The notes under the pieces are model-generated. The model was not told the origin of the DNA. It ran no database searches and saw only the letters and a list, made by a program, of their open reading frames with translations. A DNA stretch of 19,209 bases from SG8-41 sp029864385 (lineage in GTDB: Bacteria > Pseudomonadota > Gammaproteobacteria > Burkholderiales > SG8-41), in the NCBI GenBank assembly GCA_029864385.1, contig JAOTTL010000072.1:1-19209 (forward strand), read 5' to 3'. Below, piece after piece: positions 1-7,808 of this stretch (positions are counted from its first letter, which is position 1; each line of letters begins with the position of its first letter). The position numbers and the translations under genes are program-made.

Positions 1-538
1 TGGCGAGGTCTCGTCCGAACGGCTTCTCGATGACCACGCGGTTCCAGGCCCGCCCCGCGTCGTTTTCTGCGGTGAGTCCGACGGCAGCGAGCCCTTCCAC
101 CACCGGGGCGTGCAGCGTGGGCGGCAGCGCCAGGTAGTAGAGATGGCGGCCGCCGGCATCATGCATTGCGTCGAGGTCCGCAAGGCGCAGCGCAAGGTCG
201 CGATAAAAGGCTGGCTGGGCGAGCTCGCCGCCGATATAGGAGCAGCGTCCCGCGAACGACTTACGCTCTGCGTTGCTGAGGCCCGCCGCCCTCGTCGCTT
301 CGCCGATGCAGTCCTGGAACGTCGAGGCAGCGCCGGTCCCGGTTTCACGGCTCACGCCCAGCACGTAATAGCGTTCCGGCAGCAGGCCACGCGCATGCAG
401 CTGCACAATGCTCGGCAGGAGTTTGCGGCGAGACAGATCACCGAGGGCGCCGAAAACGACGATCCCGCAGGGACGCGGGCGCGGCTCGTCGAGACGTATG
501 CTGTTGGCGAGGGGCACCGGCGCGGGTTCGTCAGCCAT
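1..538 (-). CDS. zwf: Glucose-6-phosphate 1-dehydrogenase, N-terminal part (cut by window edge)
   Basis: This enzyme oxidises glucose 6-phosphate to 6-phosphogluconolactone with NADP+, the first step of the oxidative pentose phosphate and Entner-Doudoroff routes, in the cytoplasm. I translated 179 residues from the ATG at 538 to the left edge. They contain the dinucleotide-binding fingerprint GALGDLSRRKLLPS (residues 30-43) and the substrate-binding motif VIEKPFGRDL (about 169-178), both diagnostic of the family. The first Ser of the usual GASGDL motif is Leu here. The family is about 480-500 residues long, so roughly the last 300 lie outside. The start is three bases after the gnd stop, and a GAGGA inside the end of gnd can serve as ribosome binding site. 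The two genes are therefore probably co-transcribed and translationally coupled. Confidence 0.95.
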   Translation of the reverse strand, partial: MADEPAPVPLANSIRLDEPRPRPCGIVVFGALGDLSRRKLLPSIVQLHARGLLPERYYVLGVSRETGTGAASTFQDCIGEATRAAGLSNAERKSFAGRCSYIGGELAQPAFYRDLALRLADLDAMHDAGGRHLYYLALPPTLHAPVVEGLAAVGLTAENDAGRAWNRVVIEKPFGRDLA

Positions 539-541
539 CGG

Positions 542-1450
542 TCAGTCCTCGCGCTTCACGGCATGGCCGCCGAACTGGTTGCGCATCGCGGCGAGCAGCT
601 TGTCGGCGAACGGCGCGTCGGTACGCGAGCGAAAGCGGTTCTGGAGGGAGAGCGTGATGACCGGCAAGGAGCAGCCGAGATCGATCGCTTCTTGCACGGT
701 CCAGCGGCCTTCCCCGGAATCGGGCACGTAGGCGGCGATGCCGGAGAGAGTGCGGTTTTCCTTGAGCGCGTCGGCGGTGAGATCGAGCAGCCACGAGCGC
801 ACGACGCTGCCGTGCCGCCACAGCTCTGCGATTGCGGCCAAATCGAGCGCGAGATCCTCCTTGCGCTGCATGAGTTCGAAGCCTTCCGCGTAGGCCTGCA
901 TCAGCCCGTACTCGATGCCGTTGTGTACCATCTTGACGAAGTGGCCTGCGCCGACCGGTCCGACGTGCGCCCACCCGCGGTCCTTCGCCGGCGCCAGTGT
1001 CTCCAACGCGGGCTTAAGGCGCGCAACGTCATCCGTCGCGCCACCCGCCATCAGGCAATAGCCCTCGCTCAGGCCCCAGATGCCGCCGCTCGTGCCGACG
1101 TCCACAAAGCGCAAGCCGCTTTTCGCGAGCGCCGCCGCGCGGCGCTGGGAGTCGCGGTAGTTGCTGTTGCCGCCGTCGATGACCACGTCGCCGCGCTGAA
1201 GTCGCGGTGTGAGCTGGTTGAGCGTTTCTTCAGTGGGCGCGCCGGCGGGCACCATGAGCCAAACCACGCGTGGGGCAGGGAGCGCCGCAGCCAGTTGCTC
1301 GAGGCTGTCCGCGGCCTCCATGCCCTGGGACGCGGCGCTGCGGCGCGCTTCGGTGTTGAGGTCGAAGGCGACGACCCGGTGGCCGCCGCGCACAAGCCGC
1401 AGCGCCATGTTGGCGCCCATCTTGCCAAGACCGATCATTCCGATGTTCAT
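542..1450 (-). CDS. gnd: 6-phosphogluconate dehydrogenase, decarboxylating (short type)
   Basis: The enzyme oxidatively decarboxylates 6-phosphogluconate to ribulose 5-phosphate with reduction of NAD(P)+. The 302-residue protein is the short type, compared with about 470 residues for the classical form. The N-terminal Rossmann motif GLGKMGANMALRL spans about residues 7-19. IDGGNSNYRDS (91-101) and VGTSGGIWGLSEGYCLMAGG (118-137) bind substrate and cofactor. HFVKMVHNGIEYGLMQ (170-185) carries the expected catalytic Lys173 and Glu180. Short-type members are often NAD+-preferring, but cofactor choice was not established here. The ATG at 1450 is preceded by GGAGGAGAAAAGC, a strong ribosome binding site. 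zwf follows after three bases. Together with the upstream GH15 gene this suggests a glucose-release and pentose-phosphate unit. Confidence 0.95.
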   Translation of the reverse strand: MNIGMIGLGKMGANMALRLVRGGHRVVAFDLNTEARRSAASQGMEAADSLEQLAAALPAPRVVWLMVPAGAPTEETLNQLTPRLQRGDVVIDGGNSNYRDSQRRAAALAKSGLRFVDVGTSGGIWGLSEGYCLMAGGATDDVARLKPALETLAPAKDRGWAHVGPVGAGHFVKMVHNGIEYGLMQAYAEGFELMQRKEDLALDLAAIAELWRHGSVVRSWLLDLTADALKENRTLSGIAAYVPDSGEGRWTVQEAIDLGCSLPVITLSLQNRFRSRTDAPFADKLLAAMRNQFGGHAVKRED

Positions 1451-1503
1451 GCTTTTCTCCTCCGTTGATTCGTGCTGCGCCGCCTAATTACCGTGTCCAC
1501 TGA

Positions 1504-1624
1504 CCAGGAAACAGTGATGAGTGCTGGTGATGGAAAATGGTGATGATTAATGGTGATGGGCGGACCTGAGGGCGCTCTTGATCACCAATTCTCATCACCG
1601 TTTTCCATCACCATTATTCATCAC
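1504..1624. repeat. 13-base-period GTGATG hairpin element, copy 1
   Basis: The left arm (from 1514) has four GTGATG hexamers at exactly 13-base steps, with linkers AGTGCTG, GAAAATG and ATTAATG. The right arm (1581-1624) has the reverse complement, ATCACC/CATCACC, at the same step. Its linkers, read inward, are AATAATG, GAAAACG and AGAATTG. The central loop is 1559-1580 (22 bases). The arms pair well at the hexamers and one linker and less well at the others, so a folded transcript would be a long stem with internal loops. It is preceded by CCAGGAAACA (1504-1513), also found before copy 2. It lies between the 3' end of the GH15 gene and the 5' end of gnd, both minus strand. The TTTTTT after the right arm faces away from that transcription, so a simple intrinsic terminator is not obvious. 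Confidence 0.9.
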
Positions 1625-1667
1625 TTTTTTCATATGATCGGCGTTCATCGGTGGCTAAAGATGCATT

Positions 1668-4301
1668 TTATCGATTCAGGCGCCAGTCATATGGCGTGTA
1701 AACGAGGCGTAGCCGCTCCGCATGGTGCTCGATGCGCGCGGCCGCCTCGCGATCATAGAGATAACGTGCCACCAGGCGCTGGACGGAATCGGGCGCGGCC
1801 CCGAAATCTTCACGATACCAGCGAAAGATCTCGCAAACGTGCAGCTCGTCATCGTGCAAGCGGGTGGTAGCGTTGATGAATGTTTGCGCCGCGGCATCGA
1901 GCTGTCCTTCCAGCTGCGTGGCGTCGTAGGCCTCGATCGGCGGACAGGTGCGGCTTGCGCACACCAGCGCGAAATGAATGCGCGGATCGACCTTGCGCAC
2001 CGCCCAGCGCCGTCGCGGATCGTTCCCGCGCAGGCGCCGGCGCAAGCGGTACGGCGGCACGGCGTTCGCGCGCAGGACTCCGTGCTCGATATCGGCCGCA
2101 CTGAGAATCTCGTCGCCCACGCGATAGCGGATGCACTCGAAGAAGAGGGGGACCTCGCGCACCGACTCGTGGATGCCGAGCTCCACGACACCATGGATGA
2201 CGAGCGTGTTGAAGACGTTGGTCCAAAAGGCCACGCGCTGCGTATCCAACTCGAGCGATGCAGGATCGAATGAAGCGAGCTGCGCGGCGAGATCGTGAAA
2301 GTTGCCATACACCTCACTGCACCGGATCCCCGCGTAATCGACTTTGTGCGAGTGCCCGTCGTAGAACTGGCCGCGCACGACGTTCATCGCGCGCTTCATC
2401 ACCTGTCCCGGGTCGGCGGCGCGAGCGCCTGCGCCCTCCGCGCCGTCATTGAGCACCGAGCGGCCCAGGAGCAGGTCGAGCTTGCGGCGGATCCCAATCG
2501 GACGCGGTTGCGCCCGCGGCCGCCGCGCCTCGCGATAGCGCAGAATTGCGGTGGCGTAGCCGATGTGCGAGTAGGCCTGCGGGAAGTTGCCCGTGATCTC
2601 CTGGTAACGCGGCTCGTATTGCTCGCCGAAGAGGCCGAGGTGATTGGTGTAGCGCCCGATCTCGCGCAAATACTCGTCCACCTCGTCGAGCCGGCCCTGG
2701 AGGATCAGGCAGTGCAAATACCAGAAGAGGCAGATCATGAAGCCCTGCTCCTGGCCGTCGAGCCCGTCATCGAGCTCGTAGCGCAGCATGGCACGATCGC
2801 GCAGCAACTCGCGCTCGATCACGGCGATGGTGCCTGCCACGCGCGTATCCTCGACCGGCAGGAAGCCAGTCAGCGGGATAAGGAGCAGCGCGGCATCGAC
2901 TGCCCCGGTGTCGTAGTGCTGCGTGAAGCAGCCACGCTTGCCGTTGTAGCCGCGCGCGAGGATCTCGGCACGGATCGCCTCGCGCTCGGCCTCCCAGCGC
3001 GGGATGTCCCCGGGAAAGCCGTAGTGATCGGCGATTTTGATGGCGCGGTCGAGCGCGACCCAGCACATGAGCTTGGAGTGCACGTAATGGCGCGGGCCGA
3101 TGCGCGCTTCCCAGATCCCGTCGTCGGGCTCACGCCAGATGCGGATCACTTCGTCGACGTGTGGGAGCAGGAGCGCCCAGTGGTCGAAGCGGATCTTGCC
3201 GACGAGTCGCGAGAGCGCGAAGAGCGCGTCGAGCAGCTCGCCGTAAATATCGTGCTGGCGCTGATGAATCACGTACTGGCCAACACGCACGGGGCGCGAA
3301 TTCTTGTAGCCGGCAAGGTGCGCAAGCTCCGTCTCGTCGCCGGGAGGAAGCGGCTGCTGCAGGCGGTAGACGATGGAGAGCCGTCCGGGTTCCGTCGCCT
3401 GCCGAGCGACCTCCTTCAGCCAACCGAGATAGCGTTCGGTTTCCGTGACGTGGCCGAGCTCGTACAGGGCCGCGAGTGTCATGCTGGTGTCGCGGATCCA
3501 GCTCAGCCGGTAGTCCCAGTTGCGTTCGCCGCCGATGATCGCGGGCAGCGAGGTCGTGCCGGCGGCGGCGATCGCGCCCGTGGTCCGGAGTTGCAGCAGT
3601 TTCAGAACCAGCGCGGTGCGGTCGAGCTGTTCCTGCCACCAGCCCTCGAGCGGCACGTGCCCGGTTTCGCTTTGCGACACCCACGCTTCCCAGTAGCGTT
3701 GCGTTGCATGGAGCATGCGCTCGAACATGGCAGGGTCGCGCGGCAGATCACACTCGCCATAACCGAGCGCGAGCCAAAGCGTCTCGCCCGCTGCGAGGGT
3801 CACGCGCGCTCGGTCGTCCTCCCAAGAGAGCGCGCGGCTCGTGTGCAGCGTGAGGCGCTCCCCGCCAGCGGTGAAAACCACTGTATCGCCGCTCTCGCTG
3901 CGCACCGGGACGCAGCGCGCGTAATCGAAGCGCGGCGCGCACTCGACCTCGAGTGTAATGGAGCCCTGCGTTGCGCTCGCGCGGCGCACCAGCAGGGAGG
4001 CCTCGGGAGGACGCCCGCCGTCTGTAGCGAGAAAATCCGTCAGTTCCAGCTCGCCGCCGGCGGCGCGAAAGCGGGTCTGCAGAATGTTCGTCCGCAGGAG
4101 ATAGGCTTGCGCGGAATCATACGGGGCATCCGGTCCGATCCGGTAACGCCCGCCCTTCCCGTCGTCGATGAGCGCGGCGAACACCGAAGGCGAGTCCATG
4201 AACGGCAGGCACATCCAGTCGAGCGCACCGTCGCGCCCCACCAGCGCGAGCGTGGCACCGTTGCCGATCACCCCGTAATCTCCGATTTTCTTGTAAGCCA
4301 T
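1668..4301 (-). CDS. Glycoside hydrolase family 15 (glucoamylase/trehalase-like) fused to DUF547
   Basis: This 877-residue protein has two parts. Residues 1 to about 590 match bacterial GH15 enzymes, inverting alpha-glucosidases acting on trehalose or alpha-glucans. The start KIGDYGVIGNGATLALVGRDG, the substrate-binding NWDYRLSWIRDTS (261-273) and NFPQAYSHIGYA (572-583) are family hallmarks. Probable acid/base glutamates are Glu518 (GQEQGFMICLFW) and Glu560 (GLFGEQYEP). Residues about 630-870 are a DUF547 domain, with AFWTNVFNTLVIHGV (691-705) and IHFALVCASRTCPP (775-788), whose role is unknown. An Arg/Pro-rich linker joins them. No signal peptide is visible, so the protein is probably cytoplasmic. 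I chose the ATG at 4301 because GH15 homology begins there. The open frame extends 96 residues further upstream, but that part is low-complexity and unlike the family. The exact sugar substrate cannot be told. Confidence 0.88.
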   Translation of the reverse strand: MAYKKIGDYGVIGNGATLALVGRDGALDWMCLPFMDSPSVFAALIDDGKGGRYRIGPDAPYDSAQAYLLRTNILQTRFRAAGGELELTDFLATDGGRPPEASLLVRRASATQGSITLEVECAPRFDYARCVPVRSESGDTVVFTAGGERLTLHTSRALSWEDDRARVTLAAGETLWLALGYGECDLPRDPAMFERMLHATQRYWEAWVSQSETGHVPLEGWWQEQLDRTALVLKLLQLRTTGAIAAAGTTSLPAIIGGERNWDYRLSWIRDTSMTLAALYELGHVTETERYLGWLKEVARQATEPGRLSIVYRLQQPLPPGDETELAHLAGYKNSRPVRVGQYVIHQRQHDIYGELLDALFALSRLVGKIRFDHWALLLPHVDEVIRIWREPDDGIWEARIGPRHYVHSKLMCWVALDRAIKIADHYGFPGDIPRWEAEREAIRAEILARGYNGKRGCFTQHYDTGAVDAALLLIPLTGFLPVEDTRVAGTIAVIERELLRDRAMLRYELDDGLDGQEQGFMICLFWYLHCLILQGRLDEVDEYLREIGRYTNHLGLFGEQYEPRYQEITGNFPQAYSHIGYATAILRYREARRPRAQPRPIGIRRKLDLLLGRSVLNDGAEGAGARAADPGQVMKRAMNVVRGQFYDGHSHKVDYAGIRCSEVYGNFHDLAAQLASFDPASLELDTQRVAFWTNVFNTLVIHGVVELGIHESVREVPLFFECIRYRVGDEILSAADIEHGVLRANAVPPYRLRRRLRGNDPRRRWAVRKVDPRIHFALVCASRTCPPIEAYDATQLEGQLDAAAQTFINATTRLHDDELHVCEIFRWYREDFGAAPDSVQRLVARYLYDREAAARIEHHAERLRLVYTPYDWRLNR

Positions 4302-4505
4302 CGTTGGGCCCCATTTTGCATCTACGGCAAAGGGGGTGCCACGGATGCCACCGCCTTGTTGATGAGTTCGCTTGAAAAACGCAGCCGCCTTGGCGCGGTG
4401 CCTGCCGCGCACCATGGCAGAGCGCGTCATGGAAACGCTCAGCGCTGGATGAAACGGCGGGTCGATCCGGCCGCCGGAAACTCGGGCCGAACGTCCGCGG
4501 AGATA

Positions 4506-4511
4506 TATAAT
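4506..4511 (+). promoter_or_regulatory. Possible -10 box for the DUF4124 gene
   Basis: TATAAT sits in an unusually AT-rich stretch (4502-4514) of the 266-base divergent gap between the GH15 gene and the DUF4124 gene, 56 bases before the latter's start. No convincing -35 hexamer is present at 16-18 bases upstream, so this is only a candidate. Confidence 0.3.
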
Positions 4512-4567
4512 ATGACGATTGATCAACGCCCGCGTTTCGCGGCGCGTTTTTCCGCAGGAGAGCGACC

Positions 4568-5032
4568 ATGACCGCCCGCATCTTGGCATCCGGATGCTTG
4601 ATTGTTATCGCACTGCTCGTGCAGTCGGTTGCAGCGCAAACCGTGTACAGGTCGACCATGCCCGACGGCCGCGTGATCTTTGGCGACCGGCCGGAGCCGG
4701 GTGCGGCGAAGGTGGAATCGTCCAAGCCCGACACGTCCAAAACCGGCGTGCAGGTTTTACCGCCTGGCGCGGAGGGCAGGGTGCAGCAGATGGAGGCGGC
4801 GCGCAAGCAGGGAGATGCCAAAGCAGATGAGCGACGCCGAGCCGAAGAAGCCGTGCGCAAAGCCGAGGCGGCGGTCGCCAACGGCAAGGAGCCGCTCCCT
4901 GGCGAACGTATCGGCACCGCGGGGGGCAGCAGCCGGCTTAACGACAGCTACTGGGCGCGGCAGAAGAAGCTGCAGGAGGACGTCGTCAAGGCACGCGACA
5001 ACCTCAACAAGTTGCGCATCGAGGAGCGGTGA
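4568..5032 (+). CDS. DUF4124 domain-containing secreted protein
   Basis: This is a 154-residue protein with a clear signal peptide: Thr-Ala-Arg, then a hydrophobic core (residues 5-20), then VAAQ, so cleavage is likely near residue 23 or 24 and the product is periplasmic. Directly after it comes the DUF4124 core YRSTMPDGRVIFGDRPEPG (about 27-45), the pattern of a small beta-rich domain common in proteobacterial envelope proteins. The remainder (about 75-154) is rich in Glu, Lys, Ala and Arg and probably forms a long helix or coiled coil. The function of the domain is not established. The start has a good ribosome binding site (GCAGGAGAGCGACC). The gene stands alone, divergent from the GH15 gene, with the next plus-strand gene 68 bases downstream. 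Confidence 0.88.
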   Translation: MTARILASGCLIVIALLVQSVAAQTVYRSTMPDGRVIFGDRPEPGAAKVESSKPDTSKTGVQVLPPGAEGRVQQMEAARKQGDAKADERRRAEEAVRKAEAAVANGKEPLPGERIGTAGGSSRLNDSYWARQKKLQEDVVKARDNLNKLRIEER

Positions 5033-5100
5033 GGCGATTGCGACAGTATGATTTCGCGCCGTCTGTGGGAGCAGCGGTGATCAGATAAAGGAGCTGTCAT

Positions 5101-5391
5101 GTGCTGACGTTCGAGGATTGCGTGGCCTTGTCGGGTCTCACTGCCGAGGAGATTGCGGCGATCGCGGAGCACGAGCATATTCCCGAGCTCGCGGCCGCCG
5201 AGATGGGCAACTACCTCTGCCGCTCCCCGTCCGGCGAGCTGCACATCAAGCGGATGATCATTGACGACATCGAGGCCGCGCGCGCGGCGGGCAAGCTGGA
5301 TCGCGCGGCAGCGCTCAAGCTGGTGCTGCGCCATTTCGTAGAATGCCATCCGGGCAGCGACGAGCGCCGCCGCGCGCGGCGCGGCGTCTAG
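5101..5391 (+). CDS. Conserved hypothetical small protein, GTG start
   Basis: The product is a 96-residue soluble, mostly helical protein beginning LTFEDCVALSGLTAEEIAAIAEHEHIPE after the initiator. It contains a segment MGNYLCRSPSGELHIKRMIIDDI and a basic Arg-rich tail (DERRRARRGV). I have seen similar small proteins in betaproteobacteria, but I know of no function and none is proposed. The start is GTG at 5101, seven bases after AAAGGAG. The ATG two bases earlier (5099) reads Met-Cys-stop, so it cannot start this frame. That leaves a minimal start-stop reading frame overlapping the true start. Codon use matches the neighbours. The gene is convergent with the small membrane-protein gene that follows. 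Confidence 0.75.
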   Translation: MLTFEDCVALSGLTAEEIAAIAEHEHIPELAAAEMGNYLCRSPSGELHIKRMIIDDIEAARAAGKLDRAAALKLVLRHFVECHPGSDERRRARRGV

Positions 5392-5446
5392 TGAGTAAAG
5401 TGATCTCGCCACGCCACGGCGTTCTCCGGTTTGCGCTCGATCAAAT

Positions 5447-5463
5447 GCCTTCGCCGCGAAGGC
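5447..5463. terminator. Hairpin between convergent genes, possible bidirectional terminator
   Basis: GCCTTCG (5447-5453) and CGAAGGC (5457-5463) form a perfect 7-base-pair stem with a three-base loop. It is followed by TTT on the plus strand and ATTTG on the minus strand. It lies between the 3' ends of the 96-residue protein gene and the small membrane-protein gene. The T tracts are short, so termination is plausible but not certain. Confidence 0.45.
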
Positions 5464-5527
5464 TTTGCGCCGCCGGGCAGGCGTTTCCGATGGCGGGGCG
5501 GCCGGCAGGCGCCCTGGCGCATTGCGG

Positions 5528-5757
5528 TCAGAGCTTGAGGACGAGCACGTAGACCAGCACCAGCAGGATCGCGAAGTTTGTCACCGCGAGCAGCGAAAGG
5601 TCCTGCCGCATGTTCCAGATGTGCCACCGGATTTGCTCGTCGGTCGGCGCCGCGCGGTCGCTCTTGAAGTCGGAATAGAAATACCGCCTGGCGATGACCC
5701 CCCCCCGAGCCAGGCCGCCAGCCCCACCAAAAACAGCAACTGCGCGATTTCTTTCAT
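5528..5757 (-). pseudogene. Small two-helix membrane protein, frame broken at a C9/G9 run
   Basis: From the ATG at 5757, preceded by an excellent ribosome binding site (AAAGGAGACACG), the frame reads MKEIAQLLFLVGLAAWLGGG. It then hits nine consecutive G on the coding strand (C at 5698-5706), where the frame is lost. Adding one base, or removing two, restores a continuous reading to the TGA at 5528-5530. The restored protein has about 76 residues: VIARRYFYSDFKSD, then EQIRWHIWNMRQDL, then a second hydrophobic helix NFAILLVLVYVLVLKL at the C-terminus. Both halves look protein-like: an N-terminal membrane helix, a charged middle and a C-terminal membrane helix. The likeliest cause is a sequencing or assembly error in the homopolymer. 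True decay or slippage-based phase variation cannot be excluded. Function is unknown. Confidence 0.75.
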
Positions 5758-5970
5758 CGTGTCTCCTTTATTGAACCATCGTGGCGCCAAACACGCGGAT
5801 TGCCGCACCTAGGGTACGCGTGCTGGAGGCATTTGCCAACGCATTGCACCACACCGCGAGGCGCTGGCAGCCGCCGGCAACGCCGACTATCGGTCGATTG
5901 AAATCCGCCCCCGGCTGCGAAAACCAGGCGGACGCTGGTGTAAGATGGCCGGCACCAAGGAGGATCGCCC

Positions 5971-7005
5971 ATGAAAGCGATGGTGCTCAAGTCCAGGAAC
6001 ACGCCATTCGTGCTCGAGAACCTGCCTGACCCGGTGCCGGGTCCGGGCGAGGCGGTTGCGAAGGTGCTGGCCTGCGGCGCCGGTCTCACCATTCACCACA
6101 CGCGTGCGGGCCGCGTGCCGATCCAGTATCCGCGCATCATCGGGCACGAGATCGCGGGCGAGATCGTGGCACTCGGACAGGGGGTGACCGGGCTCAAGAC
6201 CGGCGACCCCGTGACCGCCTATTTCTATCTGACCTGCGGCGAGTGTTACTGGTGCCGGATCAACCGTGAGACGCTGTGCGACAACCTCGGCGGCTACGTC
6301 GGCCGCGAGGTGGACGGTGGCTACGCGGAGTACATCAAGCTGCCCGCGAAGAATTTCCTGCGGCTGCCGGACGGTCTCGATTGGCACGGGAAGCCGGCCG
6401 AGATCGGCGTCATCTGCGATGCCATCGCGACGCCCGTCAAGGTCACCCGCCGGGCACGCGTGATGCCGAGCGACACGGTCGCCGTGTTCGGCGCCGGCGG
6501 CGGACTCGGCGTACACATGACGATGGTCGCGCGCTGGGCGCGCGCGAAGAAGGTGATCGCGGTCGACACGATGGCTTCCAAGTTCGAGACGTGTCTTAAG
6601 GCCGGCGCGGATGCGACCGTGGATGCGTCCGAAGGGCGGGTCATCGAGCAGCTAATGGAGCTGACCGGAGGCAAGGGCGTGGACGTTGCGATCGATTTCG
6701 TCTCCAGCAAGTCGACGCTCGAGGCGGGAGCCGGGGCATTGGCCAAGTGCGGTCGCCTCGTCACGCTCGGTGGCCACAGCCAGCCGTTCCAGCTCGACCC
6801 CGCGCAACTGCTGCGCAAGGAGATCGAGGTGATGGGCAGCCGTTATGCCACGCGCCAGGAGGTGATCGAGTCGCTCGAGCTCGTGGCGCGCGGCGAGTTC
6901 TTTCCGATCGTGACGGAGAAAGTGCCGCTCGAGCAGGCGGAAGCGATGCACCAGCGAGTCGAAAAGGCCCTCGTCACCGGCCGCGCGGCCCTCCTGATTG
7001 CCTGA
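5971..7005 (+). CDS. Zinc-dependent alcohol dehydrogenase (MDR superfamily)
   Basis: This 344-residue medium-chain dehydrogenase/reductase should oxidise an alcohol or reduce a carbonyl with NAD(P). Four cysteines at 89, 92, 95 and 103 (TCGECYWCRINRETLC) form the structural zinc site. Cys35 and the GHE motif (His59, Glu60) supply catalytic zinc ligands, and Asp150 in ICDAIATP is the probable third. The Rossmann motif GAGGGLG lies at 174-180, with VIAVDT after the second strand. Length and motif order are normal for the family. The start is supported by a strong AAGGAGGATCGCCC before the ATG. The substrate is not evident. It is a single gene, convergent with the BON lipoprotein gene, and a GTGATG hairpin element lies between the two. 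Confidence 0.9.
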   Translation: MKAMVLKSRNTPFVLENLPDPVPGPGEAVAKVLACGAGLTIHHTRAGRVPIQYPRIIGHEIAGEIVALGQGVTGLKTGDPVTAYFYLTCGECYWCRINRETLCDNLGGYVGREVDGGYAEYIKLPAKNFLRLPDGLDWHGKPAEIGVICDAIATPVKVTRRARVMPSDTVAVFGAGGGLGVHMTMVARWARAKKVIAVDTMASKFETCLKAGADATVDASEGRVIEQLMELTGGKGVDVAIDFVSSKSTLEAGAGALAKCGRLVTLGGHSQPFQLDPAQLLRKEIEVMGSRYATRQEVIESLELVARGEFFPIVTEKVPLEQAEAMHQRVEKALVTGRAALLIA

Positions 7006-7048
7006 TCCGAGCGCTGAGGCTGTGGGAGGTCCGGGTTTCTTGCCGGTG

Positions 7049-7149
7049 CCAGGAAATAGTGATGAAAGCTGGTGATGATTACTGGTGATGAGATCCGCTT
7101 GTACATCACCACCTTTCATCACCATTTCACATCACCGTTACTCGTCACC
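7049..7149. repeat. 13-base-period GTGATG hairpin element, copy 2
   Basis: The left arm has three GTGATG hexamers (from 7059) at 13-base steps with linkers AAAGCTG and ATTACTG. The loop is 7091-7103 (13 bases). The right arm (7104-7149) has four CATCACC-type units at the same step, the outermost altered to GTCACC. The flank CCAGGAAATA (7049-7058) is nearly identical to that before copy 1. The element fills the gap between the convergent 3' ends of the alcohol dehydrogenase gene (7005) and the BON lipoprotein gene (7215). Confidence 0.9.
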
Positions 7150-7214
7150 ATGATCCATCGCAGCGTGTCGCGATGGCGTTGCCATCCCAGTTTGCGCGCC
7201 ACGTGTGATGGGTG

Positions 7215-7619
7215 TTAAGAGCCGGCCACGATCGCCAGTTTGTTCTCCACTGATTTGACCCCCGCCACCCCGGCCGCGATCTGCGCGGCCTTTGCGCGCT
7301 GGTCGGAAGTGTCTGCGGTTCCGTAAAGGGTGACGATGCCGCTTTCCGCATTGACATCGATGCGGTGCACGTTAATGCCGCCGTCCGCCCCGAGGGCATC
7401 CTTGACCTTCGCGGCGATGTTCGCATCGGCGCCGGCAGGCGTTTGTGGCTCGGCCATCTTCATTTCGTCTTTCTTGGGCTCCTCCTGCGTTACGGGCGGT
7501 ATCGGTTTCGCCGCTGGCTCGGGCGCCGGCTTGTCGCCGCACGCCGCGAGGCCGAGCATGAGAACGCCGGCCAATAGGGTCGAGCGCCGCCACCCCGGGA
7601 ATCGTTCACTTGGTGCCAT
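7215..7619 (-). CDS. BON-domain lipoprotein
   Basis: This 134-residue lipoprotein has an N-terminal signal with arginines at 11-12, a hydrophobic core LLAGVLMLGLAA and a lipobox LAAC ending at Cys27, so it should be lipidated and anchored in the envelope. A Pro/Glu/Lys-rich spacer (28-60) follows. The C-terminal BON domain (about 64-132) has the typical alternation: DANIAAKVKDAL, then INVHRIDVNAESGIVTLYGTADT, then a helix and GVKSVENKLAI. BON domains are found in osmotically induced and outer-membrane proteins and are thought to bind lipid. I chose the ATG at 7619 because AAGGAGAACCTG stands just before it. The frame remains open 58 residues further upstream, but that extension would bury the signal peptide. 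Confidence 0.88.
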   Translation of the reverse strand: MAPSERFPGWRRSTLLAGVLMLGLAACGDKPAPEPAAKPIPPVTQEEPKKDEMKMAEPQTPAGADANIAAKVKDALGADGGINVHRIDVNAESGIVTLYGTADTSDQRAKAAQIAAGVAGVKSVENKLAIVAGS

Positions 7620-7808
7620 CAGGTTCTCCTTTTCGGGCTGAGTCTTCATACTGATTAGTGTAAAGGTACTCCACATGGCGCGCCTGGGAAACGGCGTCCA
7701 CGAGCGCAACCGTCGTGTCGCGGCGCGGTGAATATCGGGCGGAACAAACGTTCTATCCCAGGCGTTGATCATGGATGATAGACTCGGCTCCAACCAGGAG
7801 TTGAAACG

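Noticed and set aside
110..1468. Long plus-strand open frame opposite gnd and zwf
   Set aside because: It lies antisense to two genes with unmistakable motifs. Its translation is Arg/Ala-rich and motif-free, as expected of a high-GC shadow frame.
1514..1630. Classical intrinsic terminator at GTGATG copy 1
   Set aside because: The T run after the right arm is on the plus strand, while the flanking genes are on the minus strand. On the minus strand no T run follows the stem.
2295..4571. Plus-strand open frame of 758 codons opposite the GH15-DUF547 gene
   Set aside because: The minus strand carries the GH15 and DUF547 motifs. The plus-strand frame has no family signature and no ribosome binding site.
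4302..4589. 96-residue N-terminal extension of the GH15 frame
   Set aside because: It is low-complexity and basic, overlaps the DUF4124 start region, and precedes the point where GH15 homology begins.
7620..7793. Longer start for the BON lipoprotein
   Set aside because: It would place 58 residues before the signal peptide. The ATG at 7619 has its own strong ribosome binding site.
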